The position numbers were made by a program, and so were the translations under genes. DNA of 64,000 nt from a virus: the IMG/VR virus record IMGVR_UViG_3300015371_000001, positions 1 to 64,000 of that record; one strand, given 5' to 3'. The notes under the pieces were generated by a model. It saw nothing but the letters and a program-made list of their open reading frames with translations, had not been told where the DNA came from and did not search any database. Below, in pieces: positions 1 through 7,158 of the stretch. Within the stretch, counting starts at the first letter, position 1. The number at the start of each line of letters is the position of its first letter.

Positions 1-2
1 AG

Positions 3-185
3 GGCGACAACCGGATCTCGGACGAGGACTGCATCACCGCGATCATGATGATCCAGGACGCGGTCAACAAGGTCCGTGATCGGGGCGAGGGTCGTAACCC
101 GTACAAGGATGAGCAAGTCCAGGACGCGGTCAACAAGGTCCGTGACATGGGTAAGGACCTGAACGGCGGTGACCAAGATGCGTAA
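3..185 (+). CDS. 3' end of a CDS of unknown function with an internal repeat (5' partial)
   Basis: The frame is open from the window edge to TAA, so the start lies outside. The visible 60 residues are charged and contain QDAVNKVRD twice. At DNA level a 27-bp direct repeat (53-79 and 119-145) recurs with a 66-bp period, that is 22 codons, so this is an in-frame duplication of a helical unit. The next gene overlaps its stop. Function not recognised. Confidence 0.7.
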   Translation, partial: GDNRISDEDCITAIMMIQDAVNKVRDRGEGRNPYKDEQVQDAVNKVRDMGKDLNGGDQDA

Positions 186-558
186 GGTCATCATCGTCTT
201 TGCCGCGCTCAGCGCGCTGTGGTTCGGTGGTGGTCACGTCACCAGTGACGCGGCCACCGGCCATCACCAGATGGCGAGCCAACGGATCGATCCACCGCAG
301 AACTGGCAGCCTTGCCGGTCGAGCCGGTCGGTCCACTGCACCTTTGGCCAGCCGCGCGAGGGCATCGACTCGTACTGGCACGGAGCCAGCCAGCGGGACC
401 ACATGGTGACGCGCCAGCGTGCTGACACGCGGATGACGCAGGGCTTCCGGTACTACGGCTGGGACCCGGTTGGCAGGCAGCGCCATCACCGTGGCTGCTG
501 GATCAATCGAGACAGCACCATCGTCCGATGCAAGGACGGCGGCTTCTGGCGTACCTAG
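178..558 (+). CDS. Small secreted or membrane-anchored protein of unknown function
   Basis: Starts at an ATG overlapping the previous stop; a GTG nine bases upstream (169) is in frame and also possible. The N-terminus has a basic MRK followed by a hydrophobic stretch (VIIVFAALSALWFGG) and small residues before AATG, which looks like a Sec signal peptide. The mature part has four cysteines (QPCRSSRSVHC, GCW, RCKDGG) that could pair as disulfides. About 126 aa. No family recognised. Export from the infected host cell is inference. Confidence 0.7.
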   Translation: MRKVIIVFAALSALWFGGGHVTSDAATGHHQMASQRIDPPQNWQPCRSSRSVHCTFGQPREGIDSYWHGASQRDHMVTRQRADTRMTQGFRYYGWDPVGRQRHHRGCWINRDSTIVRCKDGGFWRT

Positions 559-563
559 CCAAG

Positions 564-592
564 TTGACCTACGGCAACTAACCCTGTACCGT
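564..592 (+). promoter_or_regulatory. Promoter, TTGACC-N17-TACCGT with a GGCAAC box
   Basis: -35 TTGACC at 564-569 and -10-like TACCGT at 587-592. The spacer starts with tac-GGCAAC, an element shared with the sites near 5808, 46594, 47884 and 48405. It drives the 710 gene, whose ATG follows about 120 bases later. Confidence 0.5.
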
Positions 593-709
593 AGGAACCT
601 GGTGCCCTGGGTCGGCCAGCCCTCCAAAGTTTGGCCGTCGTCCAGGGCACCTACCACTCCCATTCCGAAGTGACCGGGTTCGGCGCTTCAAGTTGACCGA
701 GGAGGTCAA

Positions 710-1075
710 ATGCACATTGCAGAAGGTTGGACGGTTCGCAAGGTCGTCGTTTGGGATGACTACACCGTCACCATCGATTACTACGAGGATGTCACTCGCT
801 ACCTCCAGTCGGACGGCAGCGAGATCGTCAACTTCTACCGCGCCAACCGTGAGGAGCGCGCCAAGATGTACGCCGCTCTGACGGGTGGTCAGTACATCCC
901 GCCGACGCGCGAGGAGCGTGCGGCTCGGGTCAAGATTGCCAAGGGCCGTGGTGTCGTGTTTAAGCACCGTGGTCGTCGTGGCGAGCTTCCGTTGGAGATC
1001 TGGGCGACCGGTATCGCTAACGCGGCTGAGCCGTTCGACCCTGATGACTACGTCGAGGTCGACCGCCCTGAGTGA
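710..1075 (+). CDS. Hypothetical protein, 121 aa
   Basis: ATG preceded by a strong Shine-Dalgarno (GAGGAGG, 6 bases upstream). Soluble, rich in aromatic and charged residues in the first 50 aa (WTVRKVVVWDDY), with a basic RGVVFKHRGRRG segment near residue 85. First gene of a short operon with the overlapping 1044 gene. No family recognised. Confidence 0.75.
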   Translation: MHIAEGWTVRKVVVWDDYTVTIDYYEDVTRYLQSDGSEIVNFYRANREERAKMYAALTGGQYIPPTREERAARVKIAKGRGVVFKHRGRRGELPLEIWATGIANAAEPFDPDDYVEVDRPE

Positions 1076-1241
1076 GCACCGTGAACCCACATTCCGTGAG
1101 CGGTGGTGGCGACGCCGCCGCTCCGGTCTGTGGGACCTGTGGTTCATCCCGGCGACCATGCTGTTGATGCTCTACGTCGTGGCTCCGGCGCTGTGGCTGT
1201 TCTTCCAGTTTGTCCATATTGTCGCTGGTGCCATTGATTGA
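1044..1241 (+). CDS. Small membrane protein, 65 aa
   Basis: The ATG at 1044 is the only good start in this frame and overlaps the end of the upstream gene by 32 bases. The N-terminal half is very basic (RERWWRRRRSG). It is followed by one long hydrophobic segment (residues 33-60), giving a positive-inside single-pass membrane protein. No clear ribosome site, so translation is probably coupled to the upstream gene. A role in membrane modification is inference. Confidence 0.55.
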   Translation: MTTSRSTALSEHREPTFRERWWRRRRSGLWDLWFIPATMLLMLYVVAPALWLFFQFVHIVAGAID

Positions 1242-1267
1242 CCTCTAGTGAGGCGTTAACACCTACA

Positions 1268-1276
1268 TGATATAAT
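1268..1276 (+). promoter_or_regulatory. Extended -10 promoter (TGA-TATAAT)
   Basis: A perfect TATAAT at 1271-1276 is preceded by TGA, the extended -10 form that does not need a good -35; none is visible at the right distance. The leader contains a hairpin GGTCCG-aagta-CGGACC (1287-1303) between promoter and ribosome site. Confidence 0.6.
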
Positions 1277-1321
1277 TGGTGTAGGAGGTCCGAAGTACGG
1301 ACCGAATTGGAGGCAGTACCG

Positions 1322-1666
1322 ATGGACACCATGACGCCGGAGGAGGCTGCGATCTCGCGGCGACTCTCCGAGCTACTGGATTGGGCAGGCCGTCAGCGTG
1401 ACGGTGAGGCTCGACAGGCGCTCTGGCAGTGTGACGACGGCTGGATCGTCGGCTACACGACAGGCCGGATCAAGGGCGGTCCCCTCGACGGCAAGTTCGC
1501 CACGATGGGATTCAAGCCCCGAGGCAAGGGCGCTCGCTCCGGCGACCCGGAGAACGGGTGGGAGCGCGTCTACTACGTGAAGGCCGCGTCTCGGAAGCTC
1601 GCGAAGCAGCGGGCTATGCGGTTGTGGGACAAGCACAACTCGAAGCAGCGAGGCGGTCTGAAGTAG
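1322..1666 (+). CDS. Hypothetical protein, 114 aa
   Basis: ATG at 1322 chosen because GGAGGC sits 8 bases upstream; the TTG at 1307 lies inside that ribosome site. Hydrophilic, with a helical N-terminus and a basic C-terminus (KLAKQRAMRLWDKHN). The middle (WIVGYTTGRIKGGPLDGKF) looks like a small beta domain. Own promoter at 1271. Nucleic-acid binding is possible from its charge; no family recognised. Confidence 0.7.
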   Translation: MDTMTPEEAAISRRLSELLDWAGRQRDGEARQALWQCDDGWIVGYTTGRIKGGPLDGKFATMGFKPRGKGARSGDPENGWERVYYVKAASRKLAKQRAMRLWDKHNSKQRGGLK

Positions 1667-1680
1667 GGTCCGCTGAGCCC

Positions 1681-1727
1681 TTGACGGTCTAGGTGACCAA
1701 GTGAGACAATAGAACCTAGACCGTCAA
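1681..1727 (+). promoter_or_regulatory. Promoter inside a perfect 14-bp inverted repeat (likely operator)
   Basis: -35 TTGACG (1681-1686), 18-bp spacer, -10 GACAAT (1705-1710). The -35 lies in the left arm TTGACGGTCTAGGT (1681-1694), and its exact reverse complement is at 1714-1727 around the expected start site. A dyad of this size spanning a promoter suggests a dimeric regulator site. It could also act as a hairpin in the leader RNA. Confidence 0.65.
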
Positions 1728-1758
1728 GGCGGCGGTCGAGAGAGAAGGAACTAACAGG

Positions 1759-2184
1759 ATGAGGATTCACACTAAGCTCCACGAGAGCGACTTCGACGCG
1801 GCTGCGGAAGTGGCCAAGGTCGACCTCGTTGGAATCGTCCGGCATGGCAGCAGGAGTCACGACCACGCCTTCGACGTTCACCTTGAGGGCGCTGGCACTC
1901 GTCGGCCCAACGGCGGCTCCTCGGGTGCTGGCAGCGGCTACGCGGCCACCTGGGACCAGTGGGGCATCTTCCTGGCTGCGCTGTACGACCAGGACCCCGA
2001 CATGCTCTGTGGCTCGAAGTCGTACGCGACCTACGAGAACCGGAAGGACTTTCACTACCAGACCGCTCGGCGGTTCGACCGTGGCTGGCCTGCCGACTAC
2101 CACACCAACCACACCTGGGACTACGACCGAGACGCCGAGGAGCGGCGCTGTCGGCGGTGCAAGGCGATCCGGAGGTGGCGATGA
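1759..2184 (+). CDS. Hypothetical protein with C-terminal zinc-knuckle-like motif, 141 aa
   Basis: ATG after a GAGAGAAGG purine stretch. The central part (residues 60-110) is rich in aromatic residues and Gly/Ser. The C-terminus, H-x8-10-WDYDRDAEERRCRRCKAIRRWR, carries a CxxC next to histidines, as in small zinc knuckles. The stop overlaps the ATG of the next gene (ATGA). First gene of an operon running to about 4.1 kb. Function unknown. Confidence 0.7.
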   Translation: MRIHTKLHESDFDAAAEVAKVDLVGIVRHGSRSHDHAFDVHLEGAGTRRPNGGSSGAGSGYAATWDQWGIFLAALYDQDPDMLCGSKSYATYENRKDFHYQTARRFDRGWPADYHTNHTWDYDRDAEERRCRRCKAIRRWR

Positions 2185-2576
2185 CTAACAAGCGACTGTT
2201 CGACGTACCTGGTCAGATTGATCAGGACGACCCGAACATCGACGTGCCCTTCAGTGAGCGCGTCGGAGACTGTTACATGAACGCCGCGCAGTACTTCGTG
2301 GGCGGACTTGGTCTGCCTGAGGAGCGGCTGCCCGATGGCGCTCGCTTGGTCCACGGCACGATCCATGACGGACGCGGCTCTACGCCGATCCGCCACGCTT
2401 GGGTCGACCGAGGCGACGGCACGTTCTTCGAACCGACCAGCGGACACCGGCTGAGTGAAGTGGACTTCAAGCGCTACTTCAACCCGTCGGAGCGCGTCCG
2501 TTACACGATGGACGAGGCCAGGAAGAACCTGGTCGATCACGAGCACTACGGCGCGTGGGATGAGGTGAGCGTATGA
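2181..2576 (+). CDS. Hypothetical protein, 131 aa
   Basis: The ATG at 2181 overlaps the upstream stop and has GGAGG 7 bases before it; the open frame reaches back to 1959 but without a better start. Residues 27-45 read GDCYMNAAQYFVG, then LVHGTIHDGR and HAWVDRGDGTFFEPTSG. The ordered Cys, His and Asp resemble the catalytic layout of a papain-like or transglutaminase-like fold. That resemblance is inference from spacing only. Confidence 0.7.
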   Translation: MTNKRLFDVPGQIDQDDPNIDVPFSERVGDCYMNAAQYFVGGLGLPEERLPDGARLVHGTIHDGRGSTPIRHAWVDRGDGTFFEPTSGHRLSEVDFKRYFNPSERVRYTMDEARKNLVDHEHYGAWDEVSV

Positions 2577-2893
2577 GGTTCATGAACGAGTGGGACCGCG
2601 AGCGTGCGTGTCGTCGATTCTCCCAGGGAGCTACGCCGAATCGGCTCTACTTGGCCGAGACGGTGGAGCGTCTGGCTCAGTGGACCGACCGTAACAGCGA
2701 CGGCTGGGCCTATTGGGGCAAGCCGGTTCGTGCTGCGGGCCGAGCCATCGAGTTGATCGATTCCACTACGTACGAGGCCAACCAGGCGCAGGAACGTACC
2801 GATGCGACTGAAGCTGAGGTCAAGGCCGCGCTTCGTCCGATCAAGTCGTTCCTGACACGGCACGGCATCGACCACGAGGAGGTGATCGTGTGA
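2573..2893 (+). CDS. Hypothetical helical protein, 106 aa
   Basis: ATGA overlap with the previous gene. Mostly alpha-helical by composition, with Arg/Glu-rich segments (EWDRERACRRF, AQERTDATEAEVKAAL). No motif recognised. Translationally coupled member of the 1.76-4.1 kb operon. Confidence 0.7.
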   Translation: MRFMNEWDRERACRRFSQGATPNRLYLAETVERLAQWTDRNSDGWAYWGKPVRAAGRAIELIDSTTYEANQAQERTDATEAEVKAALRPIKSFLTRHGIDHEEVIV

Positions 2894-3123
2894 GGGATTG
2901 CGAGGTCAATATGACGACCAACACCTGCACGTTCACCACCCGCGCGACGTGCTATCGCTGCGGGATGCCTGCGTGTACTGGCTGCTCGCACCGGCTCCGT
3001 GGAGCCGTGCGGTCACCGTTGGACGAGGACCAGGGTCCTATCCGGATCTGCCGGGACTGCGTCAAGGACGAGCCCCAGCACGTTCAAGACGAGTTCGCTG
3101 CGAAGGAGGCGAAGTATGGCTGA
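2890..3123 (+). CDS. Small zinc-finger protein, 77 aa
   Basis: GTG overlapping the upstream stop (GTGTGA); an internal ATG at 2920 would give a form 10 residues shorter. Contains CYRCGMPACTGCSH and then ICRDC about 30 residues later, a treble-clef or RING-like array of CxxC pairs. Likely binds one or two zinc ions and a protein or nucleic acid partner. Confidence 0.7.
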   Translation: MRDCEVNMTTNTCTFTTRATCYRCGMPACTGCSHRLRGAVRSPLDEDQGPIRICRDCVKDEPQHVQDEFAAKEAKYG

Positions 3124-3376
3124 GCCGATTCGTTATGCCGTCGTGCGCGACGACAACATCGACCGTGTCAGCAGGTATCTGCCAGAGAACTACAAGGTGA
3201 TCCGGCGCGTGCCGGAGGGCTTGTTGATTCAGGGCCGTGACCACCACGGTTGGACGATGGACAAGTACGTGATCCCACGCCTGGCCTCTGGGCTGATCTT
3301 CGCTGAAGAAGTCGATGACCCGAGGTTCAACGACCCGGCGAACGACGGTGCGCTCGACGTGCAGATGGAGGGCTGA
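3116..3376 (+). CDS. Hypothetical protein, 86 aa
   Basis: The ATG at 3116 has GGAGGCG 5 bases upstream and overlaps the previous gene by 8 bases. Acidic, soluble, no motif (AVVRDDNIDRVSRYLPENY at the N-terminus). Coupled operon member. Confidence 0.65.
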   Translation: MAEPIRYAVVRDDNIDRVSRYLPENYKVIRRVPEGLLIQGRDHHGWTMDKYVIPRLASGLIFAEEVDDPRFNDPANDGALDVQMEG

Positions 3377-3379
3377 ACG

Positions 3380-3742
3380 ATGTATCCCGACCGGCGTGAC
3401 AACTACATCTGCGTCGAGTGCCGGTACCACCGGTCCGGTCCGGGCAAGCGTTGTCCGAAGGGTCATGACCTGATCAACATGGGTCGGAACTTCAAGGTCC
3501 CTCGGAAGCGCGACGACCGCGCCTGGAAGGCCGTGGAGCAGGTCGCTAGGGACCACCGAGGGTTCGGTGGCAGCCTGCGCTCTCCGTGGAGTTACGGACG
3601 TACACGCCCGGAGGTTCGGTGGCGTACGCACCGCACGATGGCGGAGCTACGCCAGATCGATGTGCCGGTCCGGAAGATGCCTGGCGTGAAGAAGGGTCAG
3701 TACTACTTCCAGCCAGGCTCACTTCGAGGATGGAGGATCTGA
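3380..3742 (+). CDS. Small zinc-binding basic protein, 120 aa
   Basis: ATG three bases after the previous stop. N-terminal CVECRYHRSGPGKRCPKGH (CxxC-x10-CxxxH) is a compact zinc-ribbon-like site. The rest is very basic (RKRDDRAW, RSPWSYGRTRPEVRWRTHR), as in a nucleic-acid binder. Its TGA overlaps the next ATG. Confidence 0.7.
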   Translation: MYPDRRDNYICVECRYHRSGPGKRCPKGHDLINMGRNFKVPRKRDDRAWKAVEQVARDHRGFGGSLRSPWSYGRTRPEVRWRTHRTMAELRQIDVPVRKMPGVKKGQYYFQPGSLRGWRI

Positions 3743-3981
3743 TGCGAAACAAGGTGCGCTGTTACCACTGTGGTGGCACGTACGACCTGGGCAAGGTGGA
3801 GGTCACCGGACGCTACACCGACTGCTCGGTGTGGAAGGCTCCATGCTGCGGACGGACGGTGGACGACCGCCCGTGGCCGCATGGAGGGCACTACCGCGAG
3901 GTCAAGGGCGACTCGCCGTACGACGACGATGGCTACTACGTCATGGATGACGTGGGGGTGATCCGGTGGAACGACAGATGA
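3742..3981 (+). CDS. Small zinc-ribbon protein, 79 aa
   Basis: TGATG overlap with the upstream gene and GGAGG 7 bases before the ATG. CYHCGGTYDL and KAPCCGRTV form two cysteine pairs about 27 residues apart, the spacing of a classical zinc ribbon. Acidic C-terminal tail (SPYDDDGYYVMDDVG). Confidence 0.7.
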   Translation: MRNKVRCYHCGGTYDLGKVEVTGRYTDCSVWKAPCCGRTVDDRPWPHGGHYREVKGDSPYDDDGYYVMDDVGVIRWNDR

Positions 3982-4118
3982 CGAAGTTGTTTCTGCTAGG
4001 AGGAGCTTGCCCGAAGTGTCAGGCGCTCCACACCTTGGGTGTCTGGCGCGTCCCTACGTCGTATGGCTTCGCGGACCGGAAGCGTTGTGAAGCGTGTGAT
4101 TTCGATGCGCCTTGGTGA
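3978..4118 (+). CDS. Small zinc-ribbon protein, 46 aa
   Basis: ATGA overlap with the previous gene. CPKC near residue 11 and CEAC near residue 37 are separated by 22 residues, a minimal zinc ribbon with little else. Codon third positions favour G/C as in its neighbours, supporting a real gene. Confidence 0.6.
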   Translation: MTKLFLLGGACPKCQALHTLGVWRVPTSYGFADRKRCEACDFDAPW

Positions 4119-4527
4119 GGCAGTCAAGCTGGAGTGCGACCGGCAGCAGGTCGGCGAGGACCGGCGAGCGATGTTGACCGAGGCGTACATGGACGCCCGA
4201 GTGCTCTGTTGGGGCAACAGCAAGCCGACGCTGACTGACATCCTTCATCTGGCTCGCACTATCGAGCCGGACAACAAGGGTGAGTTCAGGACCGTCCCCG
4301 TGGTGTTTAGGAACGGGGCGTACGGCCCGAGTGCCGATACAGTACCGAACGCCATGTTGCGGTTGGTCTCCATGCTCGATGAGGACACCGACCCTGACGA
4401 GTGGATCAAGGACTTGTTGGGCATTCACCCCTTCACCGATGGCAACGGTCGGTTGGCTTGGCTCCTGCGTACCTGGCTCACCGGGACGTGGGACGACCTG
4501 GAGCCTCTACCGGACTACGGCTGGTAG
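4105..4527 (+). CDS. Mini Fic-domain protein (putative AMP- or nucleotidyl-transferase), 140 aa
   Basis: Residues 108-116 read HPFTDGNGR, the Fic family catalytic loop HPFx(D/E)GNGR: His108 would be the general base and the Asp and Asn-Gly-Arg bind metal and phosphates. Upstream GEFRTVPVVF (59-68) matches the conserved G-x-[FY]-R segment of Fic folds. The second arginine usual after GNGRxxR is a tryptophan here. No obvious inhibitory (S/T)xxxE(G/N) helix is seen. At 140 aa it is about the size of a bare Fic core. ATG at 4105 overlaps the previous gene by 14 bases; longer starts exist. Fic enzymes modify proteins with AMP, UMP or phosphate; a host target is likely but unknown. Confidence 0.75.
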   Translation: MRLGEAVKLECDRQQVGEDRRAMLTEAYMDARVLCWGNSKPTLTDILHLARTIEPDNKGEFRTVPVVFRNGAYGPSADTVPNAMLRLVSMLDEDTDPDEWIKDLLGIHPFTDGNGRLAWLLRTWLTGTWDDLEPLPDYGW

Positions 4528-4595
4528 CCGCACGAAACCGCCCGATCTGAGTACTACCGGTTTGAAGGCGGAACCGATGATCTGGCTCAGAGAGG

Positions 4596-4970
4596 GTGAC
4601 GTGCGTGGACAGTGTGGTTGATCCCGAGTCCGGAGTGGTGCTCACCCCGCACACTCTGTGCTCTGATCCAGCCGAGTCGACCCGTGCCTTGTGGGTTGCG
4701 GTGGCCGACACCTACGACGCTCACGCGCTCGTCCCGCTCTGGATCTGGACCGCAGACCTGGTTAAGCAGCAAGCCAGGGAAGGCGTGGCCGATTGGCAGA
4801 TCATTCATGCCGTGAGTCACGCGATGGCAGTCGCTCTGAGGTGTTGTGGTGGCGAGCCTGGGTCCTACACGGTGCAGGAGGCGTACGACAGGCTCCCTGC
4901 CGACGTAGGCTGGCTTGATCTCCAAGATGCAGTCGAGCGCCTGGCGCAGACATGGGAGGCGATCCCCTAG
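4596..4970 (+). CDS. Hypothetical helical protein, 124 aa
   Basis: GTG preceded by AGAGAGG. Mostly helical (ALVPLWIWTADLVKQQAREGVADWQIIHAVSHAMAVAL) with a C-terminal helix LDLQDAVERLAQTW. No family recognised. Next start (TTG) follows directly after the TAG. Confidence 0.65.
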   Translation: MTCVDSVVDPESGVVLTPHTLCSDPAESTRALWVAVADTYDAHALVPLWIWTADLVKQQAREGVADWQIIHAVSHAMAVALRCCGGEPGSYTVQEAYDRLPADVGWLDLQDAVERLAQTWEAIP

Positions 4971-5216
4971 TTGCCACATGTGACCGATGCTGACCTCAAC
5001 AAGCTGCGCGACGATTCGATCATCTTCACGCAGCTTGTCGATTGCCCCGAGTGTGGGGCGACCTTCGACGTTGAGTTCGACACCGGAGTCCGAGACGAAG
5101 ATGGGCTGACGGACCTTGGCTTGCTGGAGACCCCAGCGACGTGTCCGAGCCCCGAGTGCGGACACGAGTGGTCCGCCGAGTTCGAAGGTTGGACTAACTA
5201 TGGAGACGCTGGCTGA
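4971..5216 (+). CDS. Small zinc-ribbon protein, 81 aa
   Basis: TTG at 4971 with GGAGG about 11 bases upstream; a GTG at 4980 is an alternative. CPECGATF and CPSPECGHEW form paired cysteines about 34 residues apart. The linker is acidic. Overlaps the next gene by 17 bases. Confidence 0.6.
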   Translation: MPHVTDADLNKLRDDSIIFTQLVDCPECGATFDVEFDTGVRDEDGLTDLGLLETPATCPSPECGHEWSAEFEGWTNYGDAG

Positions 5217-5520
5217 GCCAGAGATCGAAGTTCCACCCACTACCAATCGAGCCAAGGTCATCATCTGGGTCCGGCGCTGGTTGACCCGGCACCGTGAGCC
5301 CAGGATCTATCTGCTAGTACGTAAAGAGGACGTGTCTGGCATCTCCGGTGTCGGCGTCATCGCCCAGGTCGTGGAGTTCAGCGACGGCAGGGCCGTGATG
5401 CACTGGCCGGAGAACAAGGCCGAGGAGAAGCCGGAGACCACCACGGTGTTCCCGGACCTGAGGGCGATCCGGAAGCTCCACGGCCACGGCGACAAGACGG
5501 TGTTGGTGAAGATCTCGTAA
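5200..5520 (+). CDS. Hypothetical protein, 106 aa
   Basis: ATG at 5200 with GAAGG upstream. Short proline-rich N-terminus, a basic helix (IIWVRRWLTRHREPR), then alternating hydrophobic strands (VGVIAQVVEFSDGRAVMHW) like a small beta-barrel. No family recognised. Last gene of the left block. Confidence 0.65.
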   Translation: METLAEPEIEVPPTTNRAKVIIWVRRWLTRHREPRIYLLVRKEDVSGISGVGVIAQVVEFSDGRAVMHWPENKAEEKPETTTVFPDLRAIRKLHGHGDKTVLVKIS

Positions 5521-5526
5521 ACAGGC

Positions 5527-5555
5527 TTGACGGTCTGGTTGACGGTCGGTAACTT
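5527..5555 (+). promoter_or_regulatory. Promoter, TTGACG-N17-TAACTT, with a second overlapping TTGACG box
   Basis: -35 TTGACG at 5527-5532 and -10 TAACTT at 5550-5555. A second TTGACG-gtc-GGTAAC box starts at 5539, between the two hexamers. The expected +1 falls at the ATG of the next small ORF (5562). Confidence 0.55.
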
Positions 5556-5561
5556 GGAGAC

Positions 5562-5654
5562 ATGAGCTTGACCACGATGCCGACACAGCGCCCCGAGCGG
5601 CGCTACTTCGGCCTGTCGTGGCTCGATTGCATTCACGGGAATCAGGCCAAGTAG
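5562..5654 (+). CDS. Possible leaderless 30-aa peptide at the head of the tRNA operon
   Basis: MSLTTMPTQRPERRYFGLSW followed by LDCIHGNQAK and a stop. The ATG lies 7 bases after the -10, where transcription should begin, so it would be leaderless, a common mode in actinobacteria. Codon third positions favour G/C. It may be a leader peptide. Real coding status is uncertain. Confidence 0.35.
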   Translation: MSLTTMPTQRPERRYFGLSWLDCIHGNQAK

Positions 5655-5721
5655 CAGGGCCGCGAGGTTAGAGCTAAGCTCCCTCGTCGTAAGTCCCGGA
5701 CCACGAGTAGATCAACTGCAT

Positions 5722-5793
5722 GGGCGATTGGTGTAACGGGAGCATGACGGCCTCCAAAACCGTTCGGTCAGGGTTCGAATCCTTGGTCGCCCG
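5722..5793 (+). tRNA. tRNA-Trp (CCA)
   Basis: Acceptor GGGCGAT/GTCGCCC, anticodon loop CTCCAAA, T-arm GGTTCGAATCC. No encoded CCA. First tRNA of the array, 160 bases after the 5527 promoter. Confidence 0.9.
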
Positions 5794-6070
5794 CTGGAGA
5801 TAAAGGGTTGACGGTCGGCAACCGATCTGAGACACTGAACCTCCAAGCACCACCGGGCATCACTGCCGGTGAACGTGCCAGACCGTTGTCAACTCAACAG
5901 TGGTGCCGATCTGATCGGTGTCCGTGCCTTTTCTGAGGAGCACGGCCATCGTTCAGACCCCTCCGGTGGTTTCGCTATCGCGCTTTCGCTGCTCCCCTGC
6001 TTCGACCGCCGCGACGTGAGCAACAGGCTCGGCTGCTTCGGCAGCGCCCTGGGGATCACCGGAGGGTCAT
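5794..6070 (+). other. Transcribed spacer with promoter and hairpins, no gene
   Basis: Holds a second promoter (TTGACG 5808-5813, N17, GACACT 5831-5836). Further on, hairpins such as CCGAT-ctg-ATCGG can be drawn. The ORF that could be drawn from 5869 runs into tRNA-Pro and is probably spurious. Confidence 0.5.
5808..5836 (+). promoter_or_regulatory. Promoter, TTGACG-N17-GACACT with GGCAAC box
   Basis: TTGACG-gtc-GGCAAC at 5808-5822 followed by GACACT at the right distance. Same extended box as at 48405. Reads into tRNA-Pro and the rest of the array. Confidence 0.6.
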
Positions 6071-6142
6071 CGGACTGTAGCTCAGTGGTAGAGCACCTGC
6101 TTTGGGAGCAGGGGGTCCGGGGTTCGATTCCCTGTTGTCCGA
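6071..6142 (+). tRNA. tRNA-Pro (TGG)
   Basis: Anticodon stem CCTGC/GCAGG with loop TTTGGGA. Acceptor CGGACTG/TTGTCCG with one T-T mismatch. Confidence 0.9.
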
Positions 6143-6249
6143 CTACGGAATGGCTGCTGATCGTATGCCCACGACACGGCGGGTGAGACCTCAGACAGGT
6201 TCCGAGAGTGGTTCGGCAACTGGCCGTGCAGGGGCCGGACCATTCGCTC

Positions 6250-6320
6250 GCGGGTATAGCTCAGTGGTAGAGCTACTGCCTTCCAAGCAGAGGACCGGAG
6301 TTCGATCCTCCGTACCCGCT
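6250..6320 (+). tRNA. tRNA-Gly (TCC)
   Basis: Acceptor GCGGGTA/TACCCGC, anticodon loop CTTCCAA, T-loop TTCGATC. Confidence 0.92.
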
Positions 6321-6474
6321 CGCATGTCCCTCTGATCGTGCAGGGACAGGGTCCGCTCGATAGAGGTAGGCCACCTCGACGGAGTGCCGAGATCCGCGCC
6401 CGAGCTTCGGCTTCGGCAGTCTGGCAGAACGGTGTGGTCGCGACCACCGGCTGTTTACAGACAGTACGATCAAT

Positions 6475-6547
6475 GCCCCGCTAGCTCAGTTGGCAGAGCG
6501 CTGGCGTCGTATCCCAGAGGTCTCCGGTTCGAAGCCGGAGCGGGGCT
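6475..6547 (+). tRNA. tRNA-Thr (CGT)
   Basis: Acceptor GCCCCGC/GCGGGGC is perfect. Loop GTCGTAT gives anticodon CGT, with a weak closing pair in the anticodon stem (CTGG/CCAG plus a C-C), so the identity is slightly less certain. Confidence 0.8.
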
Positions 6548-6644
6548 CGGGGAGGACTCCCTAGGATGAACTTGGGACCGAGCCGGTCTGAGACCGGGCG
6601 AGACGCCTGATGCGGGCCGTGTCAGGGCGCGAGTCCTCCGCCAT

Positions 6645-6717
6645 GCCGCTCTAGCTCAAGCTGGTAGAGCAACGCACTTGTAATGCGTCGGTGCGAGTTC
6701 GAGCCTCGCGGGCGGCT
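6645..6717 (+). tRNA. tRNA-Thr (TGT)
   Basis: Anticodon stem ACGCA/TGCGT, loop CTTGTAA. Acceptor GCCGCTC/GGGCGGC. Confidence 0.92.
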
Positions 6718-6854
6718 CGATGCTCCCTCGCTGGCGGGAGAGACCAGTCTGAAGGCATCCGGAGCCGGAGGACGAAAGGTAGAGCGAGTAAGTTACGTAA
6801 CCGACCCCGACGAGAGTCTGGGGTGACGACCACTGCGCTCGCTCAGCCAGCATT

Positions 6855-6927
6855 GCCGGTGTAGCTCAGTGGTAGCAGCGCATCCTTGGTAAGGATGAGG
6901 TCGTGAGTTCGATCCTCACCTCCGGCT
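6855..6927 (+). tRNA. tRNA-Thr (GGT)
   Basis: Anticodon stem CATCC/GGATG, loop TTGGTAA. Acceptor GCCGGTG/CTCCGGC with one mismatch. Confidence 0.9.
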
Positions 6928-6932
6928 CTCGA

Positions 6933-7005
6933 TGCCAGGTGCTCTGTCGGTAGGGCAGCGGGGCCTTGACCCCCGTGTTCGTAGGTTCGAGTCCTACTCT
7001 GGCAG
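6933..7005 (+). tRNA. tRNA-Gln (TTG)
   Basis: Anticodon stem CGGGG/CCCCG, loop CCTTGAC. Acceptor TGCCAGG/TCTGGCA. Only 5 bases after tRNA-Thr. Confidence 0.9.
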
Positions 7006-7023
7006 CTTGGTAACACAAACCGA

Positions 7024-7097
7024 TGGCGTGTGCGTTGGTTGGTCACGCACCTGGGCTCTGAACCCAGACGACGCAGGTTCGACACCTGCCGCGCCAG
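7024..7097 (+). tRNA. tRNA-Gln (CTG)
   Basis: Anticodon stem CTGGG/CCCAG, loop CTCTGAA. Acceptor TGGCGTG/CGCGCCA. Second Gln isoacceptor. Confidence 0.92.
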
Positions 7098-7158
7098 CTA
7101 GGAGCTACCTTCGCGGGGTTGATAGCGGGTTGGTCCACCGTGCTCCGTACGGACCGTT

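Noticed and set aside
5869-6186. 105-aa ORF overlapping tRNA-Pro
   Set aside because: Covers the whole tRNA, has no ribosome site and poor codon pattern.
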